64,000 bases of DNA from Pannonibacter anstelovis (GCF_036881715.1 NZ_JBAKBF010000001.1:62001-126000), one strand, 5' to 3'. Positions 17,947 through 26,598 are shown, counted from the first letter of the stretch. Notes: generated by a model not told the origin, from the sequence alone. Numbers and translations: made by a program.

Positions 17947-17989
17947 AGGCAGCAAGGCCTGGAGGCAAAAGGGACAGGGAGGAGCGGCA

Positions 17990-18748
17990 ATGAACGGTCT
18001 GGACGAGGCGAAGGCTGTGGCAATCACGGGAGGAGCGTCCGGTATCGGTCTGGCGACGGCGCACAAGCTGCAGAGCCTGGGTTACGAGCCCTGGCTGCTG
18101 GATCTGAAGGCTGAGGCGCTTTCCACAGCCTGCAAGGAGCTGGGAATTCCGGAAGCACGCGGGATCGTCTGTAACGTTGCGGATGAAATGTCTGTCGAGG
18201 CGGCCATGAACACAGTTTCTGCCGTGTCCCGTCTGGCGGGCGTTGTAAACTCCGCAGGCATCGGATTTGACCGGCCGGCGGTCGAAACAAGCGTCGAGGA
18301 TTTCCGGAAGGTGATCGATGTGAACCTCACGGGCAGCTTCATTGTCTGCCGGTCAGCGGCGCGTCTGTGGCTGGAGAAGCGCCAGCCGGGCGCCATCGTC
18401 AACATCACCTCCATTTCGGGCCTGTGCGGCAACAAGGGCCGCTCGGCCTACGGATCATCGAAGGGCGGATTGAACCTCATGACGCTGGTCATGGCCAACG
18501 AGCTTGGAGGCTCCGGCATCCGGGTCAACGCTGTGGCTCCCGGGCCCGTGGACACGCCGCTGGCCCGAGCCGTGCATACGCCGGACGTGCGCGAGCAGTG
18601 GCATAAGCGCGTGCCGCTGCACCGCTACGGTCAGCCGGAGGAAATTGCCAGTGCGGTTGCCTTTCTGCTGTCGGAGGAAGCATCTTATGTGAACGGTCAG
18701 GTTCTGGCCGTTGACGGCGGATTCGTGACCGCGGGGCTCGCAGTATGA
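17990..18748 (+). CDS. SDR family oxidoreductase
   Basis: A 252-residue classical short-chain dehydrogenase/reductase. The nucleotide-binding glycine motif is ITGGASGIGLATA (residues about 11-23), followed by an acidic residue after the second strand (LLDLKAE), which favours NAD. NSAGIGFDRPA is the structural motif. The catalytic set is NVNLTGSFIV-type asparagine (DVNLTGS), serine in ITSISGLCG, and YGSSKGG for the Tyr-x-x-x-Lys pair. The C-terminus is VNGQVLAVDGGF. The ATG at 17990 has GGGAGGAG upstream. It may reduce or oxidise a hydroxyacyl compound made by the acyl-CoA ligase; that is inferred from position. Confidence 0.94.
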   Translation: MNGLDEAKAVAITGGASGIGLATAHKLQSLGYEPWLLDLKAEALSTACKELGIPEARGIVCNVADEMSVEAAMNTVSAVSRLAGVVNSAGIGFDRPAVETSVEDFRKVIDVNLTGSFIVCRSAARLWLEKRQPGAIVNITSISGLCGNKGRSAYGSSKGGLNLMTLVMANELGGSGIRVNAVAPGPVDTPLARAVHTPDVREQWHKRVPLHRYGQPEEIASAVAFLLSEEASYVNGQVLAVDGGFVTAGLAV

Positions 18749-19638
18749 GGGGAGAGGCTGGCGGCGGCCTGCGCAGGATTCACCATCCCGGCACGGTTGC
18801 GTCTGTACGTCTGTCTGCGGTGCCCTGCCGGGTGCGGCCGCTGCGCATGACACTTGATCCTCTGCCGGGTGAAACGGTTCTGGCTACCCTGTCACGCACC
18901 TTTGCGGAGACGGGCTATTCGGCAGGCTACGTCAGCCTTGAGGACGTTGCCATGGCGCGCATGAACTATGTGATTCCTGCAGAGAGCCCGGATGACAGCC
19001 ACGCCGCCTGGTACAGTGCCACGCATGAGGGCGGGCCCGGCAGCCGGATCGCCCGGGCCGGACTGCATCTTGGGCAGAGAGATGGTGCGCCTTTCCTGCA
19101 CTGCCACGGCATCTGGACACCGGCAGGGGCGCCGGAAGCCATGGGGCATCTCCTGCCCTTCGAAGCGGAACTGGCCGGACCGGCGGAGGTGGATGTTCTG
19201 GCCATCTCCGGCGCGCAACTGGTGACGCGCTCTGATGCCGAAACCAACTTTCCGTTGTTCGCACCAGAGTCTGTGCCGCCCGCACCCGGCGAAGCGGAAC
19301 GCGAGAGGGCGGGCAGTGCCCGCGGTCTGCTGCTGACCATCCGGCCCAATGTGGATGTCTGCGTCATGATCTCAGAGGCCTGCCAGGTTGCCGGTTTTGA
19401 GGCAGCTTCGGTGCATGGCATCGGATCTCTGGTCGGCGCGGATTATGAGGACGGAACCTCCATCCCGTCCTATGCAACGGAAGTGCTGGTGCGCTCCGGC
19501 TCCTGGCGGCGCGGGCAGGGCACATGCCTCGACATTGCCCTCGTTGGTCTTGATGGCGCCATCAGCACCGGCATCCTGCGGCAGGGCTGCAATCCGGTCT
19601 GCGTGACCTTTGAATTGCTGCTGATCGAAGTCGCGTGA
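18745..19638 (+). CDS. PPC (DUF296)-like two-lobed protein
   Basis: A 297-residue protein whose first codon overlaps the SDR stop as ATGA. The segment PGETVLATLSRTFAETGYSA to FLHCHGIWTPAG fits the PPC/DUF296 fold, with a histidine pair (H-x-H in LHCHG) typical of its metal site. A second similar lobe runs from GLLLTIRPNVDVCVMISEAC to FELLLIEVA, with AASVHGIGSLVGADYED in the expected place. So it looks like two PPC domains in tandem, about residues 35-170 and 190-297. Plant PPC proteins bind DNA, but bacterial stand-alone ones have unknown, possibly enzymatic roles. Its fixed place in this catabolic group suggests an enzyme step. The domain call is from pattern only. Confidence 0.65.
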   Translation: MRGEAGGGLRRIHHPGTVASVRLSAVPCRVRPLRMTLDPLPGETVLATLSRTFAETGYSAGYVSLEDVAMARMNYVIPAESPDDSHAAWYSATHEGGPGSRIARAGLHLGQRDGAPFLHCHGIWTPAGAPEAMGHLLPFEAELAGPAEVDVLAISGAQLVTRSDAETNFPLFAPESVPPAPGEAERERAGSARGLLLTIRPNVDVCVMISEACQVAGFEAASVHGIGSLVGADYEDGTSIPSYATEVLVRSGSWRRGQGTCLDIALVGLDGAISTGILRQGCNPVCVTFELLLIEVA

Positions 19639-19656
19639 GTGCCGCTCTGGACAGGA

Positions 19657-21216
19657 TCAGCGGCGGATGCCGTTGAGAATGCCGCCAATGGCCCCACCCA
19701 GAAGCGCCGCGCCCGCCGCATCCATCATCGGATCCCGCTCGGGTGCTGCGTCCGGCGGCAGGTGCTCAGGCTCTGCCGCGTAGATGGGAGAACCATCCGC
19801 CGTAGTGCCGCGCTGCACCTGCTGAGGCCGCGAGAACTGCCGCTGCGGGCGCTGCTGTGCCGCAGCCAGGAAGTCGGCCTGCGTCTGTTCCTTCAGCAGA
19901 TTGTATTCTGCCTCCGACATGCTGCCGGTCTGATCATAGCTATTGTCGCCCTGCCACGCGCTGATCGCTGCACGTGAGCGGGCGCCGAAGACGCCATCAG
20001 GTGTGCCTGAATCATATCCGGCAAGGTTCAGGCGGAACTGGATTTCCCGGCGTTTGAACCGGGACCACGCCGTTTCGTCTGCCGTTACTGATGCTGTGGA
20101 GGAGACGTTGGCCGTACCGGCTTTCTGTGTTCTGGTGCCTTCGGCCGTTTCCTCCTGCCCGGCCGTGCCGGCAGCGCCGTCTTCTGCTGCAACCTCATCC
20201 GAGGCCGGGGCGCTGGCTGCTTCAATGCGCTTGATCTGATTGCGGGCAAAGTCGGCAAAGCTGCCGGTTGGATAGGCGACCAGATAAACGTTGTAGTCCT
20301 CCACCGTGCCGCCTGCCGCTGCCGCGTCCCAAAGCGCCTTTTCCCGCTCCCAGGCAAGTGCCGCACTGACGGGAACCGTGCCGGAGGCCACAGCTGCCGC
20401 GTCCTGCGAAACGGTCGTTTCCGTATTGGCATTGGCAGGCGCTGCGGAACGGTTGAGATAGACTTCGCCAATCAGCGAGGCATTGACCCAGGGGCGCTGC
20501 TTCTGACCGGTTTCCTTGAAAACATCTCCCGTCACACGGGTCATGACGGTCTGGATCGGCGTATCGGGCGCATCGATGTGGCGCAGCAGAGCGCTGGTGA
20601 AGGGCGAGTTGCTGCCCTCTCCATCCAGGGCCACGTCGCCGGGGCTGGTGGCAAAGGCAATGACGGAGCCTTCGCCGCCCTGATCCTGCAGCTTTAACTC
20701 TGCCAGACCCGCGCCAACACCGGCCGAACGGGACGGCCCCATGGACCGGGCCAGCGTGCGCGCCAGCGGGTTGTCGCGGCATGCATCGAGAAACACCATC
20801 CGCACCTTTACGTCATTGGACATCTGCCGCAGCACGAAGTCGGCGGAGATGGTTTCGAAATCGAGCGCAGTCTCGTCGTCGAACTTCGCATCCACGGGCA
20901 CGAGATAGTTGGTGCCGCCCACCTGCATGCCGTGCCCGGCATAGAACAGCAGAGCCACATCGGCGCCGCGTGCCTCCTTCGCAAACTCCGCAACGGTGCG
21001 GCGCATGGCGTGATAGTCGAGGTCATAGCCCGCCACCACCTCGAAGCCGAGGCCCTTCAGCTTGGCCGACATGGCGCGCGCATCATTGGCCGGATTCGGC
21101 AGTGCGACGGTGTGGACATAGGCTCCGTTGCCCATCACCAGCGCAACGCGCTTGGCCAGAGCCGGGCTGATGCCGGCAAGAAGCAGGAGAAGACAGGTAA
21201 GCGCGCGCGCAAGCAT
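19657..21216 (-). CDS. Caspase-family (C14) exported protein with peptidoglycan-binding-like domain
   Basis: A 519-residue protein with a signal peptide (LLLLLAGISPALA-KR) and a caspase p20-like domain at about residues 22-250. The catalytic dyad is His in LLFYAGHGMQVGGTNYLVP and Cys in VRMVFLDACRDNPLA. VALVMGNGAYVHTVALPNPA is the first strand. A low-complexity linker at about 350-385 follows. Then comes a peptidoglycan-binding-like repeat, EIQFRLNLAGYDSGTPDGVF and GARSRAAISAWQ, at about 400-430. The end has a glycine-zipper-like stretch, AGAALLGGAIGGILNG. Such caspase-like proteins are common in Alphaproteobacteria; the target is unknown. It is a single gene that nearly meets the convergent PPC gene. 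Confidence 0.88.
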   Translation of the reverse strand: MLARALTCLLLLLAGISPALAKRVALVMGNGAYVHTVALPNPANDARAMSAKLKGLGFEVVAGYDLDYHAMRRTVAEFAKEARGADVALLFYAGHGMQVGGTNYLVPVDAKFDDETALDFETISADFVLRQMSNDVKVRMVFLDACRDNPLARTLARSMGPSRSAGVGAGLAELKLQDQGGEGSVIAFATSPGDVALDGEGSNSPFTSALLRHIDAPDTPIQTVMTRVTGDVFKETGQKQRPWVNASLIGEVYLNRSAAPANANTETTVSQDAAAVASGTVPVSAALAWEREKALWDAAAAGGTVEDYNVYLVAYPTGSFADFARNQIKRIEAASAPASDEVAAEDGAAGTAGQEETAEGTRTQKAGTANVSSTASVTADETAWSRFKRREIQFRLNLAGYDSGTPDGVFGARSRAAISAWQGDNSYDQTGSMSEAEYNLLKEQTQADFLAAAQQRPQRQFSRPQQVQRGTTADGSPIYAAEPEHLPPDAAPERDPMMDAAGAALLGGAIGGILNGIRR

Positions 21217-21404
21217 CTTCAGGACCTTTCGCGAGGAAGCGAAACCGGCAATTCGTCAGGTTTTCTCTGACAAAGTTTTGCCATGGCCAGCGGTATGCCT
21301 GCAAGCTTGACGCGCTCAGCCAGAGCTTTTTCACGCAGCAGAAAGGGAAGATCAGGTGCGTGATCCGCAAAGCGGCAGTGAATGAATTGGTTGAGGCAAA
21401 AACG

Positions 21405-21428
21405 AAAAAAGACGCCGAAGCGTCTTTT
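21405..21428 (-). terminator. Terminator of tRNA-Glu
   Basis: A perfect 9-base stem closed by a TTCG tetraloop (read on the minus strand) ends in a run of T residues (complement of the A-run 21405-21410). It lies about 27 bases after the tRNA 3' end. Confidence 0.85.
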
Positions 21429-21454
21429 ATATCGTCACTCTCACAGGAAGAGAG

Positions 21455-21529
21455 TGGTACGCCCAAGGGGAATCGAACCCCTGTTTTCGCCGTGAAAGGG
21501 CGACGTCCTGACCGCTAGACGATGGGCGC
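21455..21529 (-). tRNA. tRNA-Glu (anticodon TTC)
   Basis: The minus strand reads GCGCCCATCGTCTAGCGG at the 5' end, pairs in a 7-base acceptor stem (first pair G-T) and shows the anticodon loop CTTTCAC. The T-arm GGTTCGATTCC is intact. CCA is encoded at 21455-21457, giving 75 bases including it. Confidence 0.95.
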
Positions 21530-21769
21530 TTGACTGTCTGGCCCGTGTGGGCCGCGTCGTGTGAGGAGGCTTATAGGCAGATTGTTCTGAGGCTGCAAGA
21601 GGGTATTTGCATGTTTTTCCACAGGTCCGGACTGCACGCTGCTGGGAGCGGGCGCCAGGCGCGGAAATCCGCGCCTTTTTGCCGGGCAAAATATCCACAG
21701 CCTTGATTTCAGGCCATGATTTCCTGCCCGGCGGCGCCATGGACCCTCACGAAGAGGCGCAGAAAAGCC

Positions 21770-22210
21770 TTACCAGGTGCCGGTGTTCGGCATGGAAGAC
21801 CAAGGTTCCGCCGGTGCCTTGGCCTCGCCTTTCTGCAGAAGTTCGATGGAAATGCCATCCGGCGAACGGACAAATGCCATGCGGCCGTCGCGCGGCGGGC
21901 GGTTGATGGTGACGCCCTTGTCCATCAGGCTGGCGCAGAAGGCATAGATGTCGTCCACTTCATAGGCGAGGTGGCCGAAGTTGCGTCCGCCCGTGTAGGT
22001 TTCCGGATCCCAGTTATAGGTCAGCTCCAGCAACGGGGCCGCGTGAGCCTTGCCGCTTTCGACATCCTTGCCCGCGGCAAGGAAGATCAGTGTGAAGCGC
22101 CCGCCCTCGTTCTCAATGCGGCGGACCTCAGTCATGCCCATCTTGTTGCAATAGAAGTCGAGAGAGGCTTCGACATCGGTCACGCGGACCATGGTGTGCA
22201 GGTAGCGCAT
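21770..22210 (-). CDS. gloA: Lactoylglutathione lyase (glyoxalase I)
   Basis: A 146-residue vicinal-oxygen-chelate enzyme that converts the methylglyoxal-glutathione adduct to S-lactoylglutathione. Metal ligands are visible as His5 (MRYLHTMVRV), Glu in LLELTYNWD, His in GRNFGHLAYEV and Glu in SPDGISIELLQ. MRYLHTMVRVTDVEASLDFY is the typical start. The ATG at 22210 is preceded by AAGGGAA; a long in-frame extension to 22369 has no family similarity. It stands divergent from the Sir2 gene, sharing a short promoter region of about 150 bases. The absence of a long insert suits the Ni/Co-type bacterial enzymes, which is an inference. Confidence 0.94.
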   Translation of the reverse strand: MRYLHTMVRVTDVEASLDFYCNKMGMTEVRRIENEGGRFTLIFLAAGKDVESGKAHAAPLLELTYNWDPETYTGGRNFGHLAYEVDDIYAFCASLMDKGVTINRPPRDGRMAFVRSPDGISIELLQKGEAKAPAEPWSSMPNTGTW

Positions 22211-22362
22211 CTTGATTCCCTTATCTGATTTCCCGGAGGGCACTGGATGTGCCGCCTTGCGGCCGGGGCTTGCCATGGGCTGCAGCCTTGCGCCACTCTC
22301 GGGTTCTGTTTCTTGAACGGAACCAGCGTGACGGCCAGATTGCAAAATGACAAGACACCGCA

Positions 22363-23127
22363 ATGCCAAGACAGATTGATGACCTGACCGCTGCGCAGGC
22401 CGCGCTCACGGAGGTGTTTTCCGGCGGCGGGCGGATTGTTGTCCTGACCGGCGCCGGCATTTCAACCGAGTCAGGCATTCCCGACTACCGGTCTCCGGGA
22501 GGCATATGGTCCAGGATGGCGCCTGTTCAATATGCTGATTTCGTTGAAGACAAGGCCCAGCGGCTGGAGGACTGGCGCCGGCGCTTCATCTTTTACGGCG
22601 ATTTCAGCCGCGCGCACCCGAACGCTGCCCATCTTGCCCTGGCGCAGGAGGCAGAGGCCGGACGGGTGCTGCTGGTGATCACGCAGAATATCGACGGACT
22701 GCATCAGCGGGCAGGGCTGCCGGAGGGCAGGCTGGTGGAACTGCATGGCAATGGCACCTATGCATCATGCTTGTCCTGTGGTGCCCGTGCCGGGCTCATG
22801 GCGCAAAAGCCGGCGGCCGATGCCGGCCGCAGCCCGCGCTGTGCGGCCTGCGGCGGCCTGCTTAAGGCGGCCGTGATCAGTTTCGGCCAATCCATGCCGG
22901 AAGAGCCCTGGCAGCGGGCGGCGGCTGCATCGCGCAAGGCCGATGTCTTTGTTGTGGCCGGCTCATCGCTGCAGGTCTATCCCGCAGCGCGCCTGCCGGA
23001 AATGGCCGTTGAGGCCGGGGCAGAAATGATGATCGTTAATCAGCAGCCTGGGCCTCTGGATGATCTTGCCTCTCTCCTCATCCGCACGCCGGCCGCGGCA
23101 ACTTTTGAGGCACTGCTAGCCGGTTAA
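22363..23127 (+). CDS. NAD-dependent protein deacylase, Sir2 family
   Basis: A 254-residue sirtuin. The NAD-binding motifs are VVLTGAGISTESGIPDYRSP (about residues 26-45) and LVITQNIDGLHQRAGLP (about 106-122). The catalytic His is in LVELHGNGTYASC and the zinc site is formed by CLSCGARAGL and CAACGGLL. The C-terminal block is VVAGSSLQVYPAARLPEMA. The pattern and length fit bacterial CobB-like deacylases. The ATG at 22363 is used; the gene faces gloA. Which acyl group it removes is not clear from the sequence. Confidence 0.94.
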   Translation: MPRQIDDLTAAQAALTEVFSGGGRIVVLTGAGISTESGIPDYRSPGGIWSRMAPVQYADFVEDKAQRLEDWRRRFIFYGDFSRAHPNAAHLALAQEAEAGRVLLVITQNIDGLHQRAGLPEGRLVELHGNGTYASCLSCGARAGLMAQKPAADAGRSPRCAACGGLLKAAVISFGQSMPEEPWQRAAAASRKADVFVVAGSSLQVYPAARLPEMAVEAGAEMMIVNQQPGPLDDLASLLIRTPAAATFEALLAG

Positions 23128-23177
23128 AATTGACAGGTATGCCGCAATTGCAGTGGGCAAAGACTGAGAGGTTGTGT

Positions 23178-23191
23178 TTTGTTAACAAAAG
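23178..23191. promoter_or_regulatory. 14-base AT-rich perfect palindrome
   Basis: TTTTGTTAACAAAA is a perfect palindrome about 50 bases after the Sir2 gene and 80 bases before the cold-shock gene. It could be a protein-binding site or a weak hairpin; the sequence alone does not decide. Confidence 0.35.
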
Positions 23192-23273
23192 GCACTGGCC
23201 GAGTCCCCTGTGAGTGTTATCCTTTTCTTAGGAATCAGTAAGTGGTGAGTCGGATGGTTCACCCGAAGCTGAC

Positions 23274-23888
23274 GTGAGCGGCACAGAGATGGGGCTTGGA
23301 CACATGGGGGCTAAGACGGCTCAGGATCCCCGGCTGATTGAGACGATGGCGGAAGACGCCGGAGTCGACGTGATCGAGCTGGCCGGGACGATCAAGTGGT
23401 TCGATATCGCCAAGGGATATGGCTTTATCGTTCCGGATAACGATGGCCTGCCGGACATCCTGCTGCATGTGACATGCCTGCGCCGGGACGGGTTCCAGAC
23501 CGCATATGAGGGCGCCCGCGTCGTCTGTGAGGTTCTTGACAAGCCGCGAGGCCTCCAGGCTCTGCGCGTCCTGTCCATGGACGAGTCCACCGCTGTGCAT
23601 CCCTCCCAACTGCCCCCCTCGCGTACCCATGTGCAGGTGGTGCCGGAGAGCGGCTTCGAGCGGGCGACCGTCAAATGGTTCAACCGCGTCAAGGGTTTCG
23701 GTTTCCTCACACAGGGCGAGGCCTCCGAAGACATCTTCATCCACATGGAGACCCTGCGCCGCTTTGGGATCACGGAACTGCGCCCGGGCCAGGAAGTGCA
23801 GGTCCGGTTCGGCCAGGGCCCGAAGGGCCGCATGGCTGCCGAAATCCGCCCGCTCGGCGGCGGCGCCCACATCCCGTCCTCTCATTGA
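23274..23888 (+). CDS. Double cold-shock-domain protein
   Basis: A 204-residue nucleic-acid-binding protein with two CspA-like domains. Domain 1 (about residues 36-100) has GTIKWFDIAKGYGFIVPD (RNP1 KGYGFI) and ILLHVTCLR (RNP2). Domain 2 (about 128-194) has ATVKWFNRVKGFGFLTQG (RNP1 KGFGFL) and DIFIHMETLRR. The two are joined by a proline/serine linker. Tandem cold-shock proteins of this type occur in Caulobacter and other Alphaproteobacteria. The start could be the GTG at 23274, the ATG at 23289 or the ATG at 23346, and none has a strong ribosome site; the longest is given. Likely roles are RNA chaperoning at low temperature or in stationary phase, by family knowledge. Confidence 0.9.
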   Translation: MSGTEMGLGHMGAKTAQDPRLIETMAEDAGVDVIELAGTIKWFDIAKGYGFIVPDNDGLPDILLHVTCLRRDGFQTAYEGARVVCEVLDKPRGLQALRVLSMDESTAVHPSQLPPSRTHVQVVPESGFERATVKWFNRVKGFGFLTQGEASEDIFIHMETLRRFGITELRPGQEVQVRFGQGPKGRMAAEIRPLGGGAHIPSSH

Positions 23889-24027
23889 GGATTGGCGGCG
23901 GCGCGCCGGAATGTTGCGCCGCAAGGGAAATTTCCGCCCGTTAATCCCGCGGGAACACCTTGCACCTAGGGTGCGGAGCCAGATGAAGAGGCCGGGCGGC
24001 TCAGATGAGAGACGTCCGGCTGAAAGA

Positions 24028-24054
24028 TGCCGCCAGAAGAAGCGGCACTTTTTA
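24028..24054 (+). terminator. Terminator after the cold-shock gene
   Basis: A 6-base GC-rich stem (24028-24033 with 24042-24047) and an 8-base loop are followed by CTTTTTAT, 140 bases after the cold-shock stop codon. Confidence 0.6.
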
Positions 24055-24143
24055 TGACACTGCCATCCTGACGGAGCCTTGTATCAGCTCTGCCTGGACT
24101 GGAACTTGACTGAGTTTGCGTATGAGACTCGAAGGGGGAAGTA

Positions 24144-24683
24144 ATGCGTATCACCCACTTCACGGCACCATTGCGTGCCTTGAGCGTCCGGAACACAGGT
24201 GCTCCGGCGCCTTGTTTGCGTGGTGCATTTGGAATTGCCTTGCGGGCCGTGCTGGTCGGCATGCTGGTTTTGGGGGCCGCTGCCTTTGCCAAGGCCTCCG
24301 GCCTGCCCACCGAGCAATTGACCGTGGAAACCGCCGGAGGCCCGCAGACCTTCACGGTGGAAATTGCCGGCACTGAGTCAGACCGTGCCACAGGGCTTAT
24401 GAACCGCAAGGAGATGGCGGCCGATGCGGGCATGCTGTTTGTCTTTCCAGATAGTGGCGAGAAGTTCTTCTGGATGAAGAACACTTATATTTCCCTCGAC
24501 ATGATCTTCATCAATGAGGCGGGCCGTATCGTTTCCATTGCCAGGAACACGGAACCACTGTCGGAGAAGATCGTCTCCTCTGGGGGCAGCGCCCGTTACG
24601 TTCTGGAAGTGATCGCAGGGACTTCCGCACGCCTGCAGTTTGCACCGGGTCAGAAAGTCACGGCACCGAGCATCAAGCCCTGA
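24144..24683 (+). CDS. DUF192 family exported protein
   Basis: A 179-residue protein with a long N-terminal signal or anchor (LRAVLVGMLVLGAAAFAKA, about residues 33-51). The DUF192 core follows: LTVETAGGPQTFTVEIAGTE, then RATGLMNRKEMAADAGMLFV, the strongly conserved FFWMKNTYISLDMIFINEAG and ARYVLEVIAG. The family is small, secreted and of unknown biochemical role. The start at 24144 follows GAAGGGGGAAG. The stretch before the signal is unusually long; an internal start is possible. It precedes tRNA-Pro. Confidence 0.9.
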   Translation: MRITHFTAPLRALSVRNTGAPAPCLRGAFGIALRAVLVGMLVLGAAAFAKASGLPTEQLTVETAGGPQTFTVEIAGTESDRATGLMNRKEMAADAGMLFVFPDSGEKFFWMKNTYISLDMIFINEAGRIVSIARNTEPLSEKIVSSGGSARYVLEVIAGTSARLQFAPGQKVTAPSIKP

Positions 24684-24806
24684 GCGTTGCTGCGGGCATC
24701 GTGCCTGCAAAGGGCGGTGCGCAACTGCGCCGGGGGGCTCATTGTCCCGGCCTTCGGGCTTGACGCTGTGCGGGGGAAGGCGGTACACCGCACACGTACC
24801 AGACGT

Positions 24807-24883
24807 CGGGGTATAGCGCAGCCTGGTAGCGCATCTGCTTTGGGAGCAGAGGGTCGCAAGTTCGAATCTTGCTGCCCCGACCA
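24807..24883 (+). tRNA. tRNA-Pro (anticodon TGG)
   Basis: CGGGGTATAGCGCAGCCTGG starts a complete cloverleaf. The anticodon loop TTTGGGA lies between CTGCT and AGCAG arms, the T-arm is GTTCGAATC, the 7-base acceptor stem closes with CCCCG, and CCA is encoded at 24881-24883. Confidence 0.97.
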
Positions 24884-25051
24884 CTATCTTTCTCCAATCT
24901 GCAAATTTCCGAAGGTCTCGGATGTTCCTGCTGGAGCAGCCGCGTTTTGCGCCGGACGTAAGTGTCCGCAAGGCAAAGCTCGCTTTTTTGCGTCCTTCAT
25001 CGCTTCATGGTTGTGCTGCGGTTTCGCGGCATCTGCATGATGGGGAAACGC

Positions 25052-25753
25052 ATGACCTTGATATTTCAGGAAGATCCGACGCTTGTCGTCGCTGATGCTC
25101 TCGCCGCCCTCACGGGGCGCATCCGGGAGCAAGGGTTGTCCTTGCAGGAAAGCACGGACTTTCAGGCCTTTGAAGAGGCGGTGTCCCGGACCGAAGAGCG
25201 CTATCTGATGGAGGATTTCTCCATCCGCTTCGTTGATCTGCACGCCAGCCTTGCCTTTTGGGTTGGGGCCTATAACGGGCAGGGCGAGCTTGTGTCCGTT
25301 CAAGCTGCCAAGATTGACGAGCTGAAAGACAGGAGCCTTGCCGCCTTCTGGCAGCAGCAGCAGCGGCGCTTGTTTGAAGATCCGCATGCTGGGGCAAGAC
25401 TTGGCACTGCCCATGCCGCGGAAGCCTTCCGGATGAGAGGCCGGATCGTCTATCACGGCAATCTCTGGCTGAGAAAGGACATCCGGGGCAGGGGGCTTGC
25501 AGAGTTGCTGACGCAGACCGGCTTTTTGCTGGCTCTGCTCAAATGGTCACCTGACTATCTTTATGGCCTGATGGCGGAGGCCAATGCCATGAAGGGCTTT
25601 GGGCTGCGTGTCGGGTACAGGCACTTCGCACCATCCGGAACGCATTGGATTTCGCCTCCTGCCCATATCCGGCCCGACGATTGGCTCGTCTGGGCAACGC
25701 GGGCCGATCTCGTCACCCTGGCGCGGGGCCTTGCGGCTCCAGAGCCTGAATGA
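25052..25753 (+). CDS. GNAT-like protein of unknown substrate
   Basis: A 233-residue protein. A GNAT-like acetyl-CoA loop is seen in HGNLWLRKDIRGRGLAELLT at about residues 132-151, with R-G-R-G-L in place of the usual Q/R-x-x-G-x-G/A. The flanking sequence has the layout expected of that fold (VGAYNGQGELVSVQAAKIDE before it and YLYGLMAEANAMKGFGLRVG after it). No closer family is recognised. I chose the ATG at 25052, five bases after GGGGAAA; ATGs at 25037 and 25040 are alternatives. It converges with the PAS-like gene and overlaps it by 41 bases at the 3' end. Confidence 0.6.
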   Translation: MTLIFQEDPTLVVADALAALTGRIREQGLSLQESTDFQAFEEAVSRTEERYLMEDFSIRFVDLHASLAFWVGAYNGQGELVSVQAAKIDELKDRSLAAFWQQQQRRLFEDPHAGARLGTAHAAEAFRMRGRIVYHGNLWLRKDIRGRGLAELLTQTGFLLALLKWSPDYLYGLMAEANAMKGFGLRVGYRHFAPSGTHWISPPAHIRPDDWLVWATRADLVTLARGLAAPEPE

Positions 25754-26276
25754 CGCCGAAATAGGCCAGCATCCGCACCGGAGAATCAGGTCTTGGGCGC
25801 AGAGGCATGATCAGCCTTTCATACGCGACGTCATGCATACGTCCGCCCAGCCGGATACCGGTGCGGCCATAGCCATAGTAGGTGCCGGATTCCAGAGCAC
25901 TCAGGTAGCCGCCTGCAGCGGCCCGCTCCAGTTCGGGATCCGGGGTCACCATCGCTTCGCCGGACTGCTCGCTCCATACACAGCCAAAAAGCTGGACCTG
26001 CGAGGACAGCCGCCCCGCATAGACGATCGGCGGCGCCGTTCCGGTATCATCCGGCAAGGCGCAAAGGCTGAGGTAGGGGAGATGTTTCTGCAGCTCCGGC
26101 CCTGTGACAGAGCCTGCCCTGCGCATGTCTTCGTAGAATTGAGACAGTCTGGGATCCGCAAGCCCGCGCTCTATCGCACTGCTGCCAAGGTCGGCAAAGA
26201 GTTGTCGGGGGCGGGCGAGCATCGGGCTGGTCAACTTTCCTGAAGCATGCGCCTCCTGGCCCGGGGCGCCTGTCAT
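25713..26276 (-). CDS. PAS_5-like domain protein
   Basis: A 187-residue protein whose pattern matches the alphaproteobacterial PAS_5-type family. The core is PPIVYAGRLSSQVQLFG, then AAAGGYLSALESGTYYGYGR, and the end has YERLIMPLRPRPDSPVRM. It is likely a small sensor-fold protein in the cytoplasm, but ligand and partner are unknown. No output domain is attached. The 3' end overlaps the convergent GNAT-like gene by 41 bases. A homologue search would be needed to confirm the family; the fold call is from the LPL...R and GR-x-S patterns. Confidence 0.65.
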   Translation of the reverse strand: MTGAPGQEAHASGKLTSPMLARPRQLFADLGSSAIERGLADPRLSQFYEDMRRAGSVTGPELQKHLPYLSLCALPDDTGTAPPIVYAGRLSSQVQLFGCVWSEQSGEAMVTPDPELERAAAGGYLSALESGTYYGYGRTGIRLGGRMHDVAYERLIMPLRPRPDSPVRMLAYFGVIQALEPQGPAPG

Positions 26277-26370
26277 TGAGCCTGTCTGCAGCGTAAGATG
26301 CCTTAGTCGTCTTTCAAACGGAAGCGTGAAGTGAGGGGCATGAGCTGCCGCACCGGTGACGGCCAGCAGA

Positions 26371-26598
26371 TCAATCGCGCGCCAATGTGCGGAGCAGGAC
26401 CTCGATCACATCGTAGAAGTCCTCCCGCGCTTCAGGAGAAAGCTCCTCAGCACTCACAGCTTGGTAGTCGACTGCCAGAATCATGTCCCAGATCAGGCCG
26501 AGCTCCTGCCGTTCCGCTTCAGTGCGCAAGCGGCTGGCCCGGTTCCGCGCCGGAGCAATATGCTCGTGCTGCAATCTGGCTACGTCAAAAAGAGGCAT
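26371..26598 (-). CDS. Small unknown protein
   Basis: A 75-residue charged, helical protein (MPLFDVARLQHEHIAPARNR to EDFYDVIEVLLRTLARD). It has no cysteine and no membrane segment. The ATG at 26598 has AGGAAAG about ten bases upstream, while the frame continues 40 codons further up without a ribosome site. I do not recognise a family. The regular acidic/basic helices suggest a small adaptor or regulator, which is an inference. Confidence 0.55.
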   Translation of the reverse strand: MPLFDVARLQHEHIAPARNRASRLRTEAERQELGLIWDMILAVDYQAVSAEELSPEAREDFYDVIEVLLRTLARD

